A DNA stretch of 64,000 bases from the NCBI GenBank assembly GCA_011033025.1, contig WFMF01000015.1:930001-994000 (forward strand). The letters run 5' to 3'. Within the stretch, counting starts at the first letter, position 1. Each line of letters begins with the position of its first letter. The translations under genes and the position numbers were made by a program. Below, piece by piece: positions 13,291 to 23,989 of this stretch. The notes beneath the pieces were generated by a model. The model did not search any database and was not told the DNA's origin. It worked only from the letters and a program-made list of their open reading frames with translations. The stretch is from Beroe forskalii (Eukaryota > Ctenophora > Nuda > Beroida > Beroidae).

Positions 13291-13479
13291 TTTTTCACAG
13301 GTCAGTCGGCTGCGCCTCAACTTAAAATCGATTTTTCGGCACTTTCCCCACTCCGGAAAGTCCCGGAAAGTTGCTAGATCGATTTTTTGGGCAAAAAACT
13401 GTGGAAAACAGTCGGAATCGCTTGGTGTAGAATTTGTTCCGATTTTGAGCTATTCTGGGCCAGATTTGACTCTATTATG

Positions 13480-14026
13480 AATCTAGCATCGTGATGCAAA
13501 TTCAAGCCAGATTGAGTTGTTCGACCCTTTTACATTAATTCAAATTTCAATTAACTCTTATCTGAAATTTGAAGGGTTTCAGGACTTACACGAATACACG
13601 ACTACATGGACGGGAGGAGGGAGAATTATTCGAATATTTAGCTTTATTAAAGGTTTCTTGAAATCAATTTCTTGACATGATAACGCAATGCAATATTCAA
13701 AACATTTCATCAATGATATATCAATTATGGGAATCATATCAATTCAAGTTTCCAGTCACACCTCTTTGTCGAAATTGTGCTTAGTGCTATCGTAGTTCGG
13801 ATGCATTCCACTGGATTATCATTAATAAAAGTATTTTATCATGAACTTATTTGAATGCAAAAATAGTTTTTACACTTTGCCAGCCCCACCATGGGTTATC
13901 TATCAAAAACATCCCATTGACAGTAAACGACTAACGAGTCTTTCAATCTTAACGTTCATAGCACCTTATGATCAAAATTCACATATTTCATTGTAGCTGG
14001 ATGAAAGCTAAGCGTTGCCACTAAAA
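13480..14026. other. 3' flank of FNTA, no gene
   Basis: AT-rich sequence with no recognisable exon. A minus-strand AATAAA lies at 13643-13648, about 380 nt past the FNTA stop, and is a possible but unproven polyadenylation signal. Confidence 0.45.
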
Positions 14027-16528
14027 CTAAGATCCTTGAAGTTGCTGCAGTCGGAAGGTCCAATAATTCACTCGAATGCTGTCTTTTTCTTTCATTTCCT
14101 CAAAAATCTGAAGGACAGATCATTAATTTAATCGCTTTGAGGATCAAATTCTCTGCCAAAAAAGGTTAGACATAATGCAGAAATTCAGCTGACAATAAAT
14201 TGTAGCCCCAATTATAATCACTATCTCATCAGCTAGATTATTAATTTTAAATGTTTCCTCCTACCAAACAATCAAAAACTCCCTTAAATCACAGCCAAAC
14301 AAATAAAAAAGTCTAACCTCCATAGCGGCCTCTTTATTCTCTGCCTCGATGTGGATGTCAGCCAGAGTACTGAGCACGAAGTTAGATGGGACATGGGACT
14401 CGTACAAACTCGTACACAACTCCTGAAAGTAGAGGATGTAACATGCGACACGGGTGTTAGAGTACTTTAGTACCTAAATAGAGTATCAGAGTAAGGTGGA
14501 AAACCCAACTAAACGACAGACAAGGTGCCCTCGACTGCAAAGTTTGATTTGATTCCTATAGAATCATATTTCTAAATTGCTCTTTTATTCCATGAAAAAG
14601 TGCCAGGCTTGCATCAAAGGTAAATTCTAGCCAAAAACGCTTCAAACCTTGAGTTTGGGAAAGTCGGAGTACCGGAGCTTGTTCTTCTTGATGATTCCGT
14701 TAGCATAGTTCCAGGGAGACTCGTTGTTGGGAGCTTTGCGGATGAAGGAGGCTGCGTACTCCAGCTCTCTGCCTACTGTCTCACTGCTCCAACCCTCCTG
14801 GGAATATTCAAGCGTGACGGAATAACGGAATTGGGAAGACGTGATTCTGGGCGTATTGTTCTATTGCTGTTAGAATGATAAAATGATACAATGATAATAA
14901 AATGATAGCATGACAAAATAATATAATGATAAAACCGTGAACGCATTAGTGAATGTTCTGAAAAGCAGTATGGTGATGTCTCACATTGAAAAGAAAATAT
15001 GAGATTTGCGACGTGTGTTTTCGGTGCATAAAGGGCAACAAGGGGCATCAGGCTAGGCTCCAGAGGCCCGCTGCCCACATCTGCAGCAAATATCCCCAAT
15101 GAGCAGCCAATGAACCATAAACTTACAGAGTTCTCAATAACAAAGTATCTGTGATTCCAGGCAGAGTTATTCCTGAGATCCAGAGCCAGTAACTCATCAA
15201 CGTACTCCAACTCCTTGTCCCAGACGTTGTACTGCTGCACTACCTGCAACCAAGTTTTAGGGTTCAATTATATATTCTTAAGTACAGTTGATAAACGGAA
15301 GTTCGATTCATCTCGTATTGTGCATTAAAGCATTAAGTATTGTACGTGTTGCACCTCATCCTCTATATTCAACAAAGTGAAACGTGCTGATTTCGACCCA
15401 TGTCTTGGGGGTTGATATCCACTGGCCCAGGCCCCAGATTAACGATTATATCTCTGTTCATGGACTAAGTTAAATGATATGTGTTGTGTTGTTAGTTGAT
15501 GCGTTACCCATTGTCGGTGGTCCCAGGCATGGTAGTTCTTGTTGTCCTGAGACAGGCTCTCAGCAGTGAGTTCCAACTCCAGTGAGTGATCCCCAGACAT
15601 TTCTATCAGACATCGTCTGTGATGCCACACCTTCGGAAAAACGGAATGAGCATTGGGGATAGCTATTATTATTATAGCAAGATTAATATAACTTGAAACT
15701 TGATCGATAACATTACAAAGTTATAACAATAAACGATGATTCTAGCAAGAAATTTATAGAAATTATAATTCATCAGAAAAGTTCTCAGTTTGAGAAACCT
15801 GATAGTTTTTCGGTTGTTCCTCAATTACTGATGCAGAAAACTCCATTTCTTCTTTGAGGTCCCTGTTTGATTTCATTAAATATTCTTAATACACGTCATG
15901 ATATCAGATTTGGAATATATTTTAGAATGTCATAGTATTGGGAGTATTATTAATTCATTTAGTTTTGAGTAAGGCAGTCTACTCCAATACTCTTAGGCAG
16001 GAGCGAAACAAATATTGATTCTGTCGCTAACAATGCTGCCTCACTTTATCAAAGTTTGCACATCCCTAAAAAGGGCATATATAATCATTTGGCGAGTAAG
16101 CTTGCTTAAAAAGGACCAAATAAAGCCGTACATCTTGAGATGTCTGAGTATTTCTCTTCTATAGTGCCACACGGTATAGTTGGCTGTATTGCACTCTATG
16201 GCATCGTTGGTCAGAAGCAACGCTCGATGACTGTATTCTTTCTTTTCCATGATAGCAGCCATGTAACTGTAAACATCTTTGAACCTGAGATGACAAGGTC
16301 TTAGGTCATTACAATCAACAATGCAAGATAATATTAATGGTGATTATATTTGAAAGTGAGAGATTTTATCGATGGTGATGACAATCTTAAATAGAAATAA
16401 TAGAAACATCTTTAAGAAACATACAATTACCTATCAGAGTACATGATCTGTACCACTGGATCCTTATCATTGTGGGGCAGTGGGATTGGTACGATGTCAC
16501 TCCATTCTGGAGACTCTGCATACATCAT
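14027..16528 (-). CDS. FNTA: Protein farnesyltransferase/geranylgeranyltransferase type-1 alpha subunit
   Basis: This is the alpha subunit shared by the two CaaX prenyltransferases. It pairs with a beta subunit and helps attach farnesyl or geranylgeranyl groups to C-terminal cysteines in the cytosol. Eight exons are phase-consistent (minus strand, 5' to 3'): 16534-16431, 16284-16132, 15862-15799, 15630-15508, 15243-15127, 14797-14648, 14422-14318 and 14107-14027 (stop). The first contains an in-frame ATG-ATG at 16528-16523 followed by [11 protein letters not shown], which matches the start of the conserved domain. The alpha-subunit repeats are clear: [37 protein letters not shown] and NESPWNY. 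The C-terminus [14 protein letters not shown] fits the family end. From the first ATG the protein would be about 296 residues, near the fungal length and shorter than vertebrate forms that have a disordered N-terminal extension. An upstream exon cannot be excluded. All introns shown are GT-AG. Confidence 0.93.
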
Positions 16529-16534
16529 AATCCC

Positions 16535-17346
16535 CTATCACATAAATACGTGAGATAAGGTGATATTCAGATAATAGAAGATTAGCCATGGTACCAGTTT
16601 GTCAATATACGCTTAGACAAACTTAGATCTTAATAATAACAATTTCTTGTGGATGCCATGCCTTGATTTGTTATTGCATTTTTTGCAGCTTATCATTTCA
16701 ATGCAAAGAGGGTTGAAAACCCATTCCATTGCACAGAGGGTTGAAAACCCACTTGGGAGCTTTCACTAAGTGTTATATATAAATAAATGATTTCATTGAA
16801 TTATAAATTTTCAATGAAAAATTAAAATTTGGGGAGAATAAAATGAATCAATAATTAATTTAATAATTTTTTAAAATAAAATCAAAATTTATGCACTTTC
16901 TAGATTTGAACTCATCTCTGCAAGTGTTAAGTAAATATTCACCATTAAAGCAATAGTATGGTTTTGAAGCTTAGAGTTGATAAATTTTGTGAATCCAAAT
17001 TCATCAGGTCTAGTGAAAACAAGGGATAGTATTATTTTGTGGTGGTACCACAACAAAGGCTCTTCATCAGAATGAGAAATGAAGGATATGTACCCTCCCA
17101 TCAACATCATAGTCTTCATAAAGTCTGTGTGATATATATGTAGCTTTTCTGGTATCTTACTTCCTGGTCATGTAAGAGGTATAGAAGCCTGATTCCCATC
17201 AGGACAGTGTTAATGACAACACCCCAAATGGGCTGTCAAAAACTCACAACAATCTGGATCATCATATTGCTTTGAAAGGAAGTCCGGTGTCCGGTTATTC
17301 GTAGTTATGTGCTCTTTGACTGTCCATGAGTAGCTTATATCACTGT
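16535..17346. other. Region upstream of FNTA, no recognised exon
   Basis: AT-rich sequence with a short repeat of GGGTTGAAAACCCA near 16,709 and 16,739. Minus-strand frames at 16,889-17,119 resemble nothing known. The FNTA promoter and 5' UTR should lie here, but no specific element can be named. Confidence 0.4.
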
Positions 17347-17535
17347 CTACGATGAAACATGAAATAGGCTTTCAATCTTCTTCTGGAGTGTCTTGATTAT
17401 CTTCATGAGTTCATCTCTTCCGGGTTCTGAAGCTTCCAAGTCAACTTTTATCCCTGTTCGAGACTTGCCAAATGACGAGTTCTGAATGCCCTCGTTGAGA
17501 CTGTTGAGTGTTCTGTCTGCTTCCTCAGTACTCAA
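17347..17535 (-). CDS. Possible isolated terminal exon, unrecognised charged/helical peptide
   Basis: A minus-strand frame reads STEEADRTLNSLNEGIQN, then continues through an acidic stretch to a Lys-rich helical end (DELMKIIKTLQKKIES) and a stop. Its composition is more protein-like than the surrounding AT-rich frames. It lies directly downstream of a (CA)n tract that could act as a polypyrimidine-like tract before an AG. It may be the last exon of an unidentified gene or a 5' exon linked to FNTA. I do not recognise the family. Confidence 0.3.
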   Translation of the reverse strand: MSTEEADRTLNSLNEGIQNSSFGKSRTGIKVDLEASEPGRDELMKIIKTLQKKIESLFHVSS

Positions 17536-17545
17536 GAAGTGCTCG

Positions 17546-17548
<3 letters not shown>

Positions 17549-17598
<50 letters not shown>
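17549..17598. repeat. (GT)n microsatellite
   Basis: About 25 uninterrupted GT dinucleotides. The 750 bp that follow (17,600-18,310) are AT-rich with no gene seen. Confidence 0.95.
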
Positions 17599-17599
<1 letters not shown>

Positions 17600-18311
17600 T
17601 TTTACAGGTTTACACAGGTTTAAAATTCAAATATTGGCTAACTGACGCTAGCCGTCATATTACAAAATCATATGTTATATAAATCAATATTTGAAATCAA
17701 ACTTTATTTAGCAAATTTTGTTTTAAAATCACCTGGAATTTCATTTCCATTAACCTTTCACACGTTAAATATCCATTAACCAGGTCCAAGTTACTCATAT
17801 TCTCATTCACAATATCAGTCCCTTTTCATGACAAGATAAAACAGTCTCGTTAATTTGTTAATTGAGTATTAACAGTCTAATATGTCTCAAATTTCAATTC
17901 CATATCTCGTTCATCACACAGAAAACGCTGAGAATAAAGTTTCAATGTGAGAAATATGCTCGTATCTTGAGCAAAATGTACGTCATATACATTACAGTAC
18001 TTCATTTCTAGTTCTCTAATTGTTGCAGTTCATATTAAGATATCTTTATACTTAACTCCATAATTTTCATAATTTCATAAGGATTCATATACATAATTTC
18101 ATACTGATTCCTATACATGTAACTTCACTGCCAAAAAGATGGCTGCCATTGGTTAACGCATTCATGGTGTCGCTATCTGTGTGCGCGCTCTGCTCGAATG
18201 TTGTATCATAAGTTAATGGAAATCACACTCGGCAGACCTCTGTTTTCCCTTATCGATTTGTTATACTTGACTCTTTTTTTGAATGCGTTACAGATAAAAG
18301 AACAAATGCAG

Positions 18312-18317
18312 TTTATT
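18312..18317 (-). terminator. Candidate polyadenylation signal of the SLC22-type gene
   Basis: AATAAA on the minus strand, about 115 nt past the stop at 18,431. Its position supports the short exon 9 being the true 3' end of this transcript. Confidence 0.5.
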
Positions 18318-18384
18318 ATGTAGGATTGATGCTGTTTTTCAGCTTCAGTGACAGTTGACGTGTTGCAAAGTACATGTTTGTGAT

Positions 18385-18385
18385 G

Positions 18386-18426
<41 letters not shown>
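18385..18426. repeat. (GT)n microsatellite
   Basis: About 20 GT dinucleotides immediately downstream of the SLC22-type stop codon, inside the presumed 3' UTR. Confidence 0.95.
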
Positions 18427-18428
<2 letters not shown>

Positions 18429-18430
18429 CA

Positions 18431-21400
18431 TCAGTGGAAACTGGGAAGCAACAGGCCAAAGACTCCAAGAGGGTTGATTATTAAGAGACTGGCAAAGAGC
18501 ATACCTTGTATTAAGCACAAAAAATAAATTCTGAATCGTGATATCCATTGATAGTAATAACATTAACTTAATAACCTGAGAAGTAAGCAATGGCCAGGGA
18601 CGGCTTCCTGCCAAGGTAATTAATCGCAAAGGCAGCCCCAATGTACGCTGTGAACTCGCCGATCGTTGCGAACAGGTAGCTCTCGTAGATGTTGCTGCCG
18701 AAGCTGGCCCAGCTGTAGCTGAAGCCGAAGTAGAGGAACCCCACAACAAACCACATCCACATCTGGGTCAGTATCTGGCCGAGCAGAGCTCTGAGGGGGG
18801 ACCGTGCCCAATCTCAAACTTGGTTAAAAATACAGACTACTATTAGGAGTGCTCATGATTGAGTTTGGTGTCAATTTCAATACTTGGGTTTGGTTTCATT
18901 TTAAATCACTTACTTGTAGATCCAAAGTTCCTTCAGTTTCTGTGAGAACGTTTTTCCCTCGGGGTCGCCGTCTACCTTATCCTCAAGAGTCACCTTATCA
19001 AGGTCAAATTCACTTTTATTCAATTTGATGAGCCATCGTAAACTTCATAGTTTCTCTCATCATCTGTTTTCCACTTGAGAAGTCGCTTTTTCCTGATTCG
19101 GGGACTCTTATGAAAGTAGTTAACTTGGTTGTCAACCGTATCCGGTGTTTCAACTACTGATATCAAGGATGCATCAACTAATTATATTCAATTTGATGGT
19201 AAATTCAATTTGACCAGCCACGTAAAATTATTTTGCTTTCTTATGGCTTTTCAAATGACGTTCACTCATCTGACAAAAAACATTTTCTACTGGCTGCCAG
19301 AAGACTCATTCATGAAAGCAGAAAGTAGTGAAGACTACTACTACTAATATGCTTCATCGAACAGATGAGAAATCTCATCCATGGTAAATGATCAGATAAT
19401 CACAAAAGAAATTATGTGTTGGTTGGTGATATTATGAAAGAAATCAGGCTCTTTGTCAATGAGATTATTGACGAGGTAAGCGTGATTAAGATTCTGGAGT
19501 TATGATGATGGGTATCCTCCATGGTGAGAACCCACCACTATAAATGGTCATCCCATGGTCACCCCAAGTGTGAATAGATTTATTTTTGCTAAAAATGAAA
19601 GATAATGGACGTTAGAAGAATTTAGTTCTACTGACAAATTAAACTTGAGATTGTACACGAGCAAGTCAGGCTCTTTGTCTGAGATCTCACGCCCGGATAA
19701 GCGTGATCAAGATTCGAAGTGGAACTCTTTTTATTGTGAATTTTGGACTGCACTTACTATGAATGGTCATCGAAAAAGGTATACAGCACCCGAGCACTAA
19801 ATAAAAACTTCATATTACCCTAGAACATTATTACACATCCTCAGTAATTGACTCACTCAGTGTTTGACTTACTCAGTAGTCGACTGACTCATTTATTGAC
19901 TTACTCAGTAATTGACTCACTCAGTAATTGACTCACTCAGTAATTGACTTACTCAGTAATGTAGTAAGCTGTGAGCACTGTCAGGAGGTACCCCGCCCCC
20001 CACAGGGTTTGCAACACTCCGTTACCAAGAGCCCGGTACCTCAGGGGAACGTATTCCAGGGAGAAGATACTGCCTCCCGTTACCAGCACCATCATCCCGA
20101 ACCCTGTCAGGAGAGAGAGAGTTTTAGAAAGAGTCATAGAACTCATGCTGAAGATACTGCCTCCTGTCACCAGAACCATCATCCCGAACCCTGCCAGGAG
20201 ATTATTAGAGGGTTTTACAAGGAGTCATAGCTGTCATGTTGTAAACATCCCGAACCCTGCCAGGAGAGAGTTTTAGAAGGACTCATAGCAGTCATGTTGT
20301 AAACATCCCGAACCCTGCCAGGAGAGAGTTTTAGAAGGACTCATAGCAGTCATGTTGTAAACATCCCGAACCCTGCCAGGAGAGAGTTTTAGAAGGAGTC
20401 ATAGCAGTCATGTTGTAAACATCCCGAACCCTGCCAGAAGAGAGTTTTAGAGGGAGTCAGAGAACTCATGCTGAAAATTGAGATGATCAGCTAAAAACTG
20501 TGTCCTGAAAACTATATCCTAAAACTTTGGCGATGGCATCTATTCATTCATCTAACCTTGGAAGAAGCGGCAAACGTAGAGAGCTGTCAAGGAGGAACAG
20601 GCAGCAAATGAGAAGTTGAAAGCTATAGCGAAAACAGATCCTATGAGCATCCCGTTCTTCCTGCCTATGAGATCGAATAACACCCTGAAGCATAAGTTAG
20701 ATGTTAGTTACAATTACCTTGCCATTTGGTTTGTACTTTGGATTTCACCATCACATTAGCTACTTAGCATGGAATGATCTATCTTCCGTATCTGTTCTAC
20801 TTGTCGATTACCAAAGGATGTCACGACTGTTGGGTGTGGTGTTTGGATCTCACCGTACTGTGTGAGTTACCAAGCCTGGTTTCCAGGTGCCATGCCATCT
20901 ATCAGGCCTCACAGGACGATTCCACCTGAGTTATACCCTCCGTTACCTACCCTCCGAGGAAGGACCCCACCAATCCACCACAGAAGAAGATGGTACCAAA
21001 GAGTTTCTGTTGGTACTCCCTGCCGCACTCTAAGTCCCACTCCACAGAGAAACTAGTCCTCCCCCTCATCACCCACTCAAAGTCCTGTAGTAACTGGAGC
21101 GCTCTCAGCTTCCTGTACTTCCCTCCTCCGCACATGCTGTCCCTCCGGTACTGGTCCTGGTCTGAAAGGAAGAGTGGTAGATTTGCAGAGAGAAAGAGGT
21201 CTAAAAAGCGGGGGTTATGGTACTCTGCACTGGTAGATGGTTACATTCTTATCAAATCACTCGAACTCACTGAAACGTAAAGGCTCCTTCCTCTTACCTG
21301 GACAATTGGACTTGTAAAATGTAACTCTATTTTTACCTGGATTATTAGACTTGTAACTCTATTATTACCTGGACAATTGGACTTGTAACTCTGAACAGCT

Positions 21401-23153
21401 GCTATCTTCACACCATCCACAACATCTATCACCGGCAGAAGACCCCGGTCAGACACCAAATCCACTGTTGCAGAGTCGCAGGTAAGCGTTGTGTTGGACG
21501 CCACCAGACCGCCACCGAACTCCAAGGTACATTCCAAGGTCGGGGATGGAGTTTTGAGGAAGGGCGCAGGGAATGAGGCGTTACAATCACCTGTTACACT
21601 GGTGTTACAGTTCACGTATGAGACCACTGACACCTGCCCGTTTCCCAGGGTGATTGCCCCCACGGCACGAGTGTCATGTATGATGGTCAGTGATGGGGTT
21701 GTGTTGAGACCCCTTAGCGTCACCTCACAGCGGTATTCGAGGTTGATAGCTCTGTCAGGCACTGCTTTCCAATCTGGGAGGGAATACTTTAGTGATAGAA
21801 TAACCGAACAAATCGTTTTTCTTCCAAAGTACATTTTACCTACGATGATTCAATTGGCAGTAACTTTGAATGGTTAACTTTTCGTCCAGTTATAACCGTG
21901 ACACCAATCAAACTGAAATTTTCAATCGAACTAAAATTTTATAATTTTCGACGCACAATCAATACAATTCATTTTTTGCCAGCAGATGCCATTTAATCAA
22001 AATGCAAAGCACAATTAATGATGAGCTGAGCCTACCAGTACTGAGGTATAGTTTGGTTCTGTTGAAGCAGGTTTCACTGCTGTTGGCACATCTCCAGCTG
22101 CCGTATGGAATGTAACCTCCAAAGTTGGGATACAGTGCTGCCAGTGGGTTCACCTGTGATTGTTAATATCCATTAAAGCTTCAGCCTTCAACTATACAAA
22201 ATAACTATCCAATCAGCGAGAAATAATGATCCAATCCTCAGGAAATATGTCAAGCCCTGCTTTTTAAAAAGCCCTGCCGTTAATAAATTGAAAATTATGG
22301 CTTACATTGGTTTCATAGGAATGAGAAAAATTTTATGCCTACACCCTTATAATTAATACGTTAGCACATAATGCAATCTTCGCTTCCTGCTTATCTCAAC
22401 ATTTGGAGGCTGGTTCCTACAATTTGTCCAGAATCTCGGTCTCCAGAAGCCTAACGCTAAATGAATATGCTTGTGCAAATTATAAAATGTCAGATGATTT
22501 GTGAAGGCCTTCTATTCAATTAAATTTGGCTCTTTTTGCGTCATGCTGTTAAATTTCACAGCTTCATCCACCATCCTTTATGACTCAACTTAATTTTCAC
22601 AGCAAAGGCCATTCTATCTAAAAGTAGATGCTTCATAACTTAAACCTACACTTACACTTTCTTAAATTTCTTTGAATCTGTCAGCTAAGGTAGAAGTGTA
22701 GAAGCTCCCATCAGTTTTTCTTGGTAAAGAAAATCAGACTTGAACCCTCTACCAAAGCAGTCTAATTTATGTTTGAATCCCCTGCTTTTACATTGTACAA
22801 AATTTACCTTATGGTAGGTACATAATATGTAAATATTGTACTATAATACAATACATTTACACTGTACATGTACACTGTACATGTACACTGTACATGTACA
22901 CTGTAGAATGTACATTGTATTTGTATAAAACAATAATTTACATGTAATTGCAACTCACCATGTTGAATGTAAAGAGCCACGAGATAATGAGCACATAGAG
23001 CAGTGATGGTGTGTCTGCAGCAGCATTGACCACCTCCTCTGTTGACATTTTACTCCGCTCCCCTTTCTCCTCTTCCTTCGTCTCCCCCTCTCTATCATTT
23101 GTTTTGAGCTCCTTTGTCTCCAACAGAGGCTCTCTTTCTCTTTTTTCACTCAT
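18431..23153 (-). CDS. SLC22-type organic ion transporter (MFS), C-terminally short
   Basis: This is a major-facilitator transporter of the organic cation/anion (SLC22) type and is predicted to sit in the plasma membrane. Nine phase-consistent exons (minus strand): 23153-22959, 22153-22036, 21773-21369, 21161-20951, 20684-20557, 20103-19953, 19042-18914, 18790-18576 and 18504-18431 (stop), about 541 residues. Exon 1 gives a charged cytosolic N-terminus and membrane segment 1 (SLLYVLIISWLFTFNMV). Exons 2-4 give a very long extracellular loop, rich in Cys and in N-glycosylation sites (NSS, NRT, NTS, NAS, NTT). Family marks are FSVEWDLECGREY before segment 2, FDLIGRKNG after it, YVCRFFQG, FSLEYVPLRYRALG and NYLGRKPSL. 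The reading frame ends about 24 residues after exon 8, near segment 9, where relatives have twelve segments. Three of its splice borders lie inside short tandem arrays. Substrate is unknown. It lies head-to-head with the ASH2L fragment. Confidence 0.85.
19845..19962. repeat. 16-bp tandem array over the exon 6 splice donor (SLC22-type gene)
   Basis: On the minus strand about seven units resembling TTACTGAGTAAGTCAA follow one another. The first contains the predicted exon 6 donor (ACTGA|GTAAGT at 19953/19952). Several units keep a usable GTAAGT or GTGAGT, so the true donor is followed by repeated candidate donors. Confidence 0.85.
20095..20465. repeat. Tandem array over the exon 6 splice acceptor (SLC22-type gene)
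   Basis: On the minus strand the acceptor text CTCTCCTGGCAG followed by the exon start GGTTCGGGATG recurs six times. On the plus strand, CCCGAAC starts at about 20,097, 20,184, 20,249, 20,307, 20,365 and 20,423, with spacings of 87, 65, 58, 58 and 58 bp. Only the copy nearest exon 6 continues into the full exon. The copy at 20,184 carries about 45 bp of exon-like sequence, and the others only about 11 bp. Confidence 0.9.
21290..21398. repeat. Tandem array over the exon 3 splice donor (SLC22-type gene)
   Basis: Three imperfect units contain, on the minus strand, TTACAAGTCCAATTGTCCAG followed by GTAATA or GTAAAA (the middle unit reads TAATAATCCAG). Units start about 39 and 32 bp apart. The predicted exon 3 end is the first copy at 21,369; the others give additional potential donors downstream. 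Confidence 0.8.
22154..22957. other. Intron 1 of the SLC22-type gene, with a 13-bp tandem repeat
   Basis: AT-rich intron without other exons. A short tandem repeat of TACACTGTACATG (about four units, near 22,857-22,906), itself rich in the palindrome TGTACA, lies about 50 bp from the exon 1 donor. Confidence 0.7.
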
Positions 23154-23989
23154 GGTTGCGGCGGAGCAGCTGCAAAATGTACAAGCAGAGGAACAATTAG
23201 AGCTGATATGCACAGTACGGAGCTCTATTTTCAGTGTAACTTGACACTACATTATGCCATGTCCGAATATTGTACCTGCTAAAATATGAGTAGATATGTG
23301 AATGATGTGAATCAATAGATGTGAGAGTCAAAATAATTAAGTAGAATTCACATTGAAGCACTTCTAACTCCAGAGGTGAATGAGGGAAGGAAATGAGAAT
23401 GATGAAATTCATGTTTTTGATTCAGAAATACAAATAATATAACATGCATATTATGCATATTATGCATGTTTATGCAGACTAATATTCTGCTTAAAAACAT
23501 TTCAAATACAAATTTTACTTTCAACACTAACAAATTTTTTGAACAAAACAATCTGGAAAAAATGAATCAACATTTTCATTTATAACACTGGTTTCTACGA
23601 TCAAATTTGAGAACTGAAGATATTGACCGAAGAAATTGATTGTTGAATATAACAATAAACAACATTGTTTACCTTGTACAATGTACCAGTACAACCGAGT
23701 TGAAAGAGAATAGAGTCAAATAGTCAGAAAGAGAATAATTCAATCACTCATTGTCATCTCATTGAGTTATGCGACTCTTAACAACCCGATCCGTGAATTG
23801 AATAGGACCCTGTGAAACTGGTTCAAACCTTATTAATTACAAGTATAACCCCATTTACCCTTGTAGTCTTCCTGTTCGACTGGTTGAAACCCTATCCACC
23901 CTGTTTACAAATCCAGGTATCATACTCCAGTTACACTTCCATCTCAGGTATAATAATTATACTACGGTTCCATCTCATATTATTCTCAG
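23154..23989. other. Spacer between head-to-head SLC22-type gene and ASH2L fragment
   Basis: 836 bp with no further ASH2L exon that I can recognise. The SLC22-type promoter and 5' UTR must lie here. Repeated ATGCATATTATGCATAT near 23,440-23,470 is the only striking local motif. Confidence 0.5.

Larger units (their letters stand above)
7693..13479. mobile_element. Fold-back type element A with tandem units inside its inverted repeats
   Basis: The ends are inverted: ATAATAGAGTCAAATC at 7694-7709 pairs with GATTTGACTCTATTAT at 13463-13478. Further in, a segment containing GGAACAAATTCTACACCAAG and AAAATCGATTTTT pairs between about 7,714-7,870 and 13,290-13,440. Next inside, each arm holds roughly four to five tandem units of 172-180 bp (left 7,850-8,500; right 12,570-13,290). 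Each unit carries CGTAGAGACTTC, GCGCAATGACCATGTT, TATACGACTTGTT and TATGCCCTAAAATG. An inner inverted repeat (9,350-10,020 and 11,830-12,556) flanks a unique core. The left side alone has an extra segment at 8,510-9,330. No transposase or recombinase frame is visible, so the element is probably non-autonomous. No clear target-site duplication was identified. Confidence 0.85.

Noticed and set aside
15439..15630. FNTA exon read through to RYNR beyond the tryptophan
   Set aside because: The reading frame passes the GT donor at 15,507; the family sequence continues in the exon at 15,243.
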